The notes beneath the pieces were generated by a model. That model worked only from the letters and a program-made list of their open reading frames with translations. It was not told the origin of the DNA and did not search any database. Of a DNA stretch of 64,000 bases, positions 60,478-64,000 are shown piece after piece (positions within the stretch are counted from its first letter, which is position 1; every line of letters starts with the position of its first letter). The stretch is from positions 248,001 through 312,000 of the forward strand of contig NZ_JADKPT010000004.1 in the NCBI RefSeq assembly GCF_015351595.1, given 5' to 3'. The stretch comes from Flavobacterium sp. LC2016-12 (GTDB taxonomy: Bacteria; Bacteroidota; Bacteroidia; Flavobacteriales; Flavobacteriaceae). The position numbers and the translations under genes are program-made.

Positions 60478-60786
60478 CTATTTCCAGGTTTGTTTTTTAC
60501 TTTCTTTTTCCCTTTCTATAAATTCTCTAATTTTTCGTTCTTCCCATTCTTTATTAAAAAATGGTGAAACTCCAAAAGCTTTCAATCCGTGAAATAGGAC
60601 TCCTACACCCCATCCAAGTATGCACCAAATAAACCATAAATATTCTGGCGAAGTCATTAGATTTATAACAAGTAACATTATAGTTACAAGAATGAAAACT
60701 GCCAAATGCTGATAGAAATCTTTTATCTCTTTCACCTTTTTTCGAGCCTGATGATAGCGTCTTTCTTCATTATAATCTGGTTCCAT
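60478..60786 (-). CDS. 2TM-domain protein, paralogue D
   Basis: A 102-residue 2TM protein started at MEPDYNEERRYHQA; an ATG four codons upstream would overlap the previous gene. It shares ARKKVKEIKDFYQHLAVFI, SPEYLWFIWCILGWGVGVLFHGLKAFGVSPFFNKEWEERKIREFIE and a C-terminal WK with paralogue E. These two are the closest pair by eye, suggesting a recent duplication. Confidence 0.87.
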   Translation of the reverse strand: MEPDYNEERRYHQARKKVKEIKDFYQHLAVFILVTIMLLVINLMTSPEYLWFIWCILGWGVGVLFHGLKAFGVSPFFNKEWEERKIREFIEREKESKKQTWK

Positions 60787-60788
60787 AA

Positions 60789-61091
60789 CTATTCCCAATT
60801 TTGCGTTTTCTTTTCTTTTTCCATAATCTCGCGAATTTTTCGTTCTTCCCAGTCTTTATTAAAAATAGGTGAAACTCTAAAGGCTGTCAATCCATGCATG
60901 ACAATTACAAATCCCCAGCCAAGCAAAGAATACCAAAAATATAAATAGCCAGGAGAAGTCAAAAGATTTACAGCTATAACAATCGGGTTACAAAGAAAGT
61001 AGACAGTCAAGTGAGCATAAAAATCCTTAATTTCCTTTACTCTTTTTTGAGCCTGATAATAACGTTCTGCTTCAGCATAATTTGTTTCCAT
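60789..61091 (-). CDS. 2TM-domain protein, paralogue E
   Basis: A 100-residue 2TM protein (METNYAEAERYYQAQKRVKEIKDFYAHL; SLLGWGFVIVMHGLTAF; NKDWEERKIREIMEKE; final WE). It begins 2 bp after the histidine kinase stop. Its N-terminus is closely similar to the 2TM domain fused to the kinase (METSADYSDENKAYFRAKKRVEELKGFY), so the kinase-linked and free copies share an origin. Confidence 0.87.
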   Translation of the reverse strand: METNYAEAERYYQAQKRVKEIKDFYAHLTVYFLCNPIVIAVNLLTSPGYLYFWYSLLGWGFVIVMHGLTAFRVSPIFNKDWEERKIREIMEKEKKTQNWE

Positions 61092-61093
61092 AA

Positions 61094-62452
61094 TTATTTC
61101 CAGGTTTGCTTATTGTTTTCTTTTTCGAGAATCTCTCTGATTTTTCGTTCTTCCCAATCTGAACTGTAACCGAAAACTTTAAAAGCGTGCATTACAACTC
61201 CAAATCCCCAGCCTAAAGCCGAAAACCAAAACCACTGAAATCCAGGAGAATACCTCAAATTTATAAAAACTAAAAATGGAATAACACAACAATATGAAAT
61301 TACATTTCCATAAAACCCTTTTAACTCCTCTACTCTTTTTTTAGCTCTGAAATAAGCCTTATTTTCATCGCTATAGTCTGCACTTGTTTCCATAACTGTT
61401 ATTTGTTTCGTTAAAATCGGAATCTTAACGGTGAATGTTTCTTCATTTTGTTCAATCAATACTTTTCTGTTGGTTATAATCCCATATCGATTTACGATAT
61501 TTTGCAATCCAACTCCTTGTCTGTCTTGTAAAACTTCTTTTTTCTGAAAATCATTTTGAATTGCCAAATAATCTCCGTCAATAAAAATTCGAATATGCAA
61601 TGGTTTCTGTTCACTTACCACATTATGCTTTACTGTGTTTTCGAGTAAAAGCTGTAAAGACAAAGGAACCACTCTTGCTTCCGGATTAATTGCTGTCGTT
61701 GGCAATTCGTAAAACAAACTGTTTTCGAAACGCATTTTCAACAGGTTCATATAGGTTTTGGCAAACGACAATTCATCTTCTACTGAAACCAATTCCTTGT
61801 CTTTTTGCTCCAAAACATAGCGATAAATCTTAGATAAAGAAGTGGTGAATCGCTGTGCATTATCCGGATTTTCTTCAATCAAAGAACTTAATACATTTAG
61901 GCTGTTAAAAAGAAAATGAGGATCAATTTGATTTTTTAAACTTTCGAATTTCGCATTTGCCGTCCCAGCGATAATCTTTTGCTGTGTTATCTCAAATTTT
62001 GAGGCTTGTTTCCATTTTACCATAAAACTCCTTGCCTGCATAAAGGTCGAGACTCCAAGAGATAAAATGATATAAAAAAGATTCACCCAAATCATTCTTT
62101 CACTAAAAAAATTCGTAACCGGCATATCTTGTATTACTACAAAGACAATATAATTAACTGCTAAAACAGCTGGAACTGTGTATAAAACGGTAAATAAAAT
62201 TCCGAAATACACTCTTAGATTTGTTTGCTCCAGCCAATCCCATTTTTTGTCTAAAAGAACATTAATAAAACCATTTCCGAAACCTAGTCCGAAAGAATAA
62301 AGGCAGCTCAAAAAGAACGTTATTAATACATTTTCAACCGTAAGATCAGCGCCTAAAAAGGCTGAGAATATTACTGTAAAAACCATAGAAATCCTTAAAC
62401 AGACGATAGTTCCACTTTTTAAATTTGAAAATGTATTTCGATGTTCTTTCAT
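61094..62452 (-). CDS. LytS-type histidine kinase with C-terminal 2TM domain
   Basis: A 452-residue membrane kinase. About four N-terminal helices (residues 15-145) precede a His_kinase domain with the H-box NQIDPHFLFNSLNVLSSL, a QLLLENTVKHN N-box and GVGLQNIVNRYG. From Met 354 (61393) the protein continues as a complete 2TM domain (METSADYSDENK ... GWGFGVVMHAFKVF ... DWEERKIREIL, final WK). The junction KQITV-MET looks like two genes joined; one base less before it would place a TAA at the usual site. 2TM domains are known in varied protein contexts, so a real fusion is also plausible. Partner regulator: 58648-59415. Confidence 0.85.
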   Translation of the reverse strand: MKEHRNTFSNLKSGTIVCLRISMVFTVIFSAFLGADLTVENVLITFFLSCLYSFGLGFGNGFINVLLDKKWDWLEQTNLRVYFGILFTVLYTVPAVLAVNYIVFVVIQDMPVTNFFSERMIWVNLFYIILSLGVSTFMQARSFMVKWKQASKFEITQQKIIAGTANAKFESLKNQIDPHFLFNSLNVLSSLIEENPDNAQRFTTSLSKIYRYVLEQKDKELVSVEDELSFAKTYMNLLKMRFENSLFYELPTTAINPEARVVPLSLQLLLENTVKHNVVSEQKPLHIRIFIDGDYLAIQNDFQKKEVLQDRQGVGLQNIVNRYGIITNRKVLIEQNEETFTVKIPILTKQITVMETSADYSDENKAYFRAKKRVEELKGFYGNVISYCCVIPFLVFINLRYSPGFQWFWFSALGWGFGVVMHAFKVFGYSSDWEERKIREILEKENNKQTWK

Positions 62453-62473
62453 TATATTCTGCTTGAATTAGTT

Positions 62474-63097
62474 TTATTTTTTACAATTTTTCTGTGTTTC
62501 CAAAGCTCTTTCCAATCCCCATTTTGGCGAAAAAGGCGTTTCTGGTTTAAAAGTAGCAAAAAGTTCGATAGCTTTATCAACTTGTGCGCAAAGCGGTTTT
62601 GTATCAACACCTGACCATTTTGCTCCTCCTATTTGATAATCTGCCTCACCAAAAACGATTCTTGGGTTGTTCGGGTCTATTGCTTTTCCTTTCGTGTAAG
62701 CTTCCATTACTTTAGCTGAATATTTCATTCCGTTTGTCATCGGATCTGCAACTACCCAAGCCGTATAAATCAAAGCCTGCATCGCATATAATTCTGCATT
62801 ATTCTGATCCTTAATGAATTCTACATCTAAGGCGTCTTGTGCTTTTGTCAATAATAAATCGATTTTTGTTTTATCTTTCTCATTAAAAGCCGATGTAGTG
62901 TTGATTAAAGCTACATAATAATTTGGCAAATAACTTGTTTTTTCTGCCGCAGCGATTCTTTCAAACATTGCCGAAGCTTCTGCATTTTTCCCTTCTTTCC
63001 AAAGCCCAAAAGCTTTTCCCATTCCTTGTTCAAATTGTGTTTGTGCAGATAATAAACTGCAAATAAATAAAGTGGTAATTGTAATAATTTTGGTCAT
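62474..63097 (-). CDS. Secreted TPR-like protein
   Basis: A 207-residue exported protein (signal MTKIITITTLFICSLLSAQ). The mature part has helical TPR-like units (FEQGMGKAFGLWKEGKNAEASAMFERIAAAEK; AELYAMQALIYTAWV; YSAKVMEAYTKGKAIDPNNPRIVFGEADYQIG). It lies 21 bp upstream of the histidine kinase and is probably the first gene of the eight-gene signalling operon, acting in the periplasm. Related proteins are often found beside 2TM genes or TonB receptors; a sensing role is inferred. Confidence 0.75.
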   Translation of the reverse strand: MTKIITITTLFICSLLSAQTQFEQGMGKAFGLWKEGKNAEASAMFERIAAAEKTSYLPNYYVALINTTSAFNEKDKTKIDLLLTKAQDALDVEFIKDQNNAELYAMQALIYTAWVVADPMTNGMKYSAKVMEAYTKGKAIDPNNPRIVFGEADYQIGGAKWSGVDTKPLCAQVDKAIELFATFKPETPFSPKWGLERALETQKNCKK

Positions 63098-63395
63098 GAC
63101 TCTTAGTTTTAAATTGTTTTTATTTGTTTCAAGTTTCAGGTTTCAGGTTTAATGATTGACGATTGAAACCCTTCTTATAATTTATACTTCAAAAGTATAT
63201 CGGTTTGTACTGTTTAAAAATTAAATGATACTGAGTTGTTGAATTTGGTGACTGAATTGTTTCTTTTTTGAGGGACAAAGGTTCAGAGTTACAAAGCGAC
63301 AAAGGTTTTTTACTAAAATTCTACGAAATTTGGAGGTTTTGAAATCTTAAAGAAAACCTTTGTTCCTTTGAACCTTTGCCACTTTGTACCTTCCT
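63098..63395. repeat. Gene-free gap with repeats
   Basis: It holds GTTTCAAGTTTCAGGTTTC words (63124-63150) and an imperfect inverted pair: ACAAAGGTTCAGAG and GACAAAGGTTTTTT against AAAACCTTTGTTCC and TTGAACCTTTGCC (about 63270-63390). The minus-strand -7 box at 63190-63197 is also here. No ORF was recognised. Confidence 0.65.
63190..63197 (-). promoter_or_regulatory. -7 box of TPR-kinase-2TM-LytTR operon
   Basis: TACTTTTG on the minus strand matches TAnnTTTG, 93 bp upstream of the secreted TPR gene. No comparable box was seen inside the operon. Confidence 0.5.
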
Positions 63396-64000
63396 CTAAA
63401 GATTCTTCAACTGATTCTCATTTTTGTTCTTGCTAATCGTCCAAAAGAAACCTACGAAGAAAAAACGATCTGCAGTTGGCACAACGGCTTGTCTCTGATA
63501 TACCCCGTTTGCGTCTGGCAGTTTAGCGTAATCATATCCGAATACGTTTTGGCTTCCTAATACATTTGAAACCGAGAAATACAGGATTTTTTGTGTTGTC
63601 AATAAATACGCCCAGTTAAAACTCAAACTGTTATATGATTTTGTTTTTCCATTCATAAATTGTGTTTGGTTTGGATCATTATATGGACGTCCTGAACTGT
63701 AACTGTTCGTAAAACCAATTTGCGATTTCCAATCGGTGATAAAATATTTGGTTACAATTGATAAACTGTGATTGGCAATAAAACTTGGTGTCGCCATTGT
63801 TGGAAAGTTTTTGTACTCTCTTTCAGAATCGATGTAAGAATACGAAATCCAATATTCTAAGTTTTTATACAAATTGCTGTCTCTCCAAAATAAATCTAAT
63901 CCTTTCGCGTATCCTGAACCGTTATTATTGAAAACCGAATTGTATGCAATATCTCTAGTATCGTACTGAACTAAATTACTGTAATCTTTATAATAAGCTT
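63396..64000 (-). CDS. TonB-dependent receptor, C-terminal part (truncated by window)
   Basis: The frame is open to the window edge, giving the last 201 or so residues. They read as outer-membrane barrel strands of a TonB-dependent receptor: YAKGLDLFWRDSN, NLEYWISYSYIDSEREYKNFP, SIVTKYFITDWKSQIGFTNSYSSGRPYN, YSVSNVLG-like LYFSVSNVLGSQNVFGYDYA and a C-terminal FFFVGFFWTISK strand. These receptors import siderophores, glycans or cofactors. The plug and ligand-binding parts are outside the window, so the substrate is unknown. Confidence 0.8.
   Translation of the reverse strand, partial: AYYKDYSNLVQYDTRDIAYNSVFNNNGSGYAKGLDLFWRDSNLYKNLEYWISYSYIDSEREYKNFPTMATPSFIANHSLSIVTKYFITDWKSQIGFTNSYSSGRPYNDPNQTQFMNGKTKSYNSLSFNWAYLLTTQKILYFSVSNVLGSQNVFGYDYAKLPDANGVYQRQAVVPTADRFFFVGFFWTISKNKNENQLKNL

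Noticed and set aside
1..64000. tRNA, rRNA or phage genes
   Set aside because: No cloverleaf-like tRNA pattern, rRNA sequence, integrase or phage structural gene was recognised on either strand by reading; a dedicated search would be needed to exclude a degenerate one.

Overview
The window is AT-rich and looks like a chromosomal segment of a Flavobacterium-like member of the Bacteroidota; the genus is an inference. The supporting signs are Bacteroidota-type -7 promoter boxes (TAnnTTTG) in front of many genes, numerous SC-type lipoprotein signals, a TonB-dependent receptor, 2TM/LytTR signalling genes, M1 and YceI family proteins, and many short dispersed intergenic repeats. No rRNA, tRNA, integrase, transposase or CRISPR array was seen.

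Layout. 0-9 kb is an accessory stretch. It holds small lipoproteins and membrane proteins, a duplicated leader next to a small proline-rich lipoprotein and an orphan TPR sensor kinase, and a minus-strand array of unrelated single genes separated by related cassette-like repeats. 9-15 kb is an RND tripartite efflux operon (MFP, pump, outer-membrane factor). 15-22 kb carries an acetyltransferase, a secreted beta-barrel-like protein, an esterase, an M1 peptidase and a GapN-like aldehyde dehydrogenase. 22-32 kb combines sulfur and respiration functions: a rhodanese, a Crp-family regulator, a TauE-like exporter, cytochrome bd (cydAB), an HD phosphohydrolase, a CstB-like persulfide dioxygenase/rhodanese fusion and a split YeeE pair. 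Inside it sits an Abi/HEPN gene divergent from a small structured RNA.

32-40 kb has a hydrolase, a 367-bp nested palindromic element, a MarR-nitroreductase-YceI group with a clear double operator, an MscS channel and a secreted beta-helix protein. 40-49 kb is the complete trp pathway (E-G-D-C-F-B-A). It is preceded by a leader peptide with three Trp codons and a textbook attenuator, and is interrupted by a lipoprotein gene and by a GGCT/nitrilase pair. 49-54 kb is a TetR-controlled EmrAB-TolC-type efflux operon with a perfect 22-bp palindromic operator. 54-58.7 kb contains yaaA, a CCA-adding enzyme, a ParE-like toxin-antitoxin pair and heme A synthase.

58.6-63.1 kb is the most unusual block. 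A probable operon encodes a TPR-like secreted protein, a LytS-type histidine kinase carrying a C-terminal 2TM domain, five further tandem 2TM paralogues joined by near-identical stop/start junctions, and a LytTR response regulator. The window ends inside a TonB-dependent receptor gene.

The observations most worth following are the 2TM/LytTR array, the trp attenuator, the divergent Abi/ncRNA pair, the cassette-like gene array at 5-9 kb and the nested palindrome at 33.5 kb.
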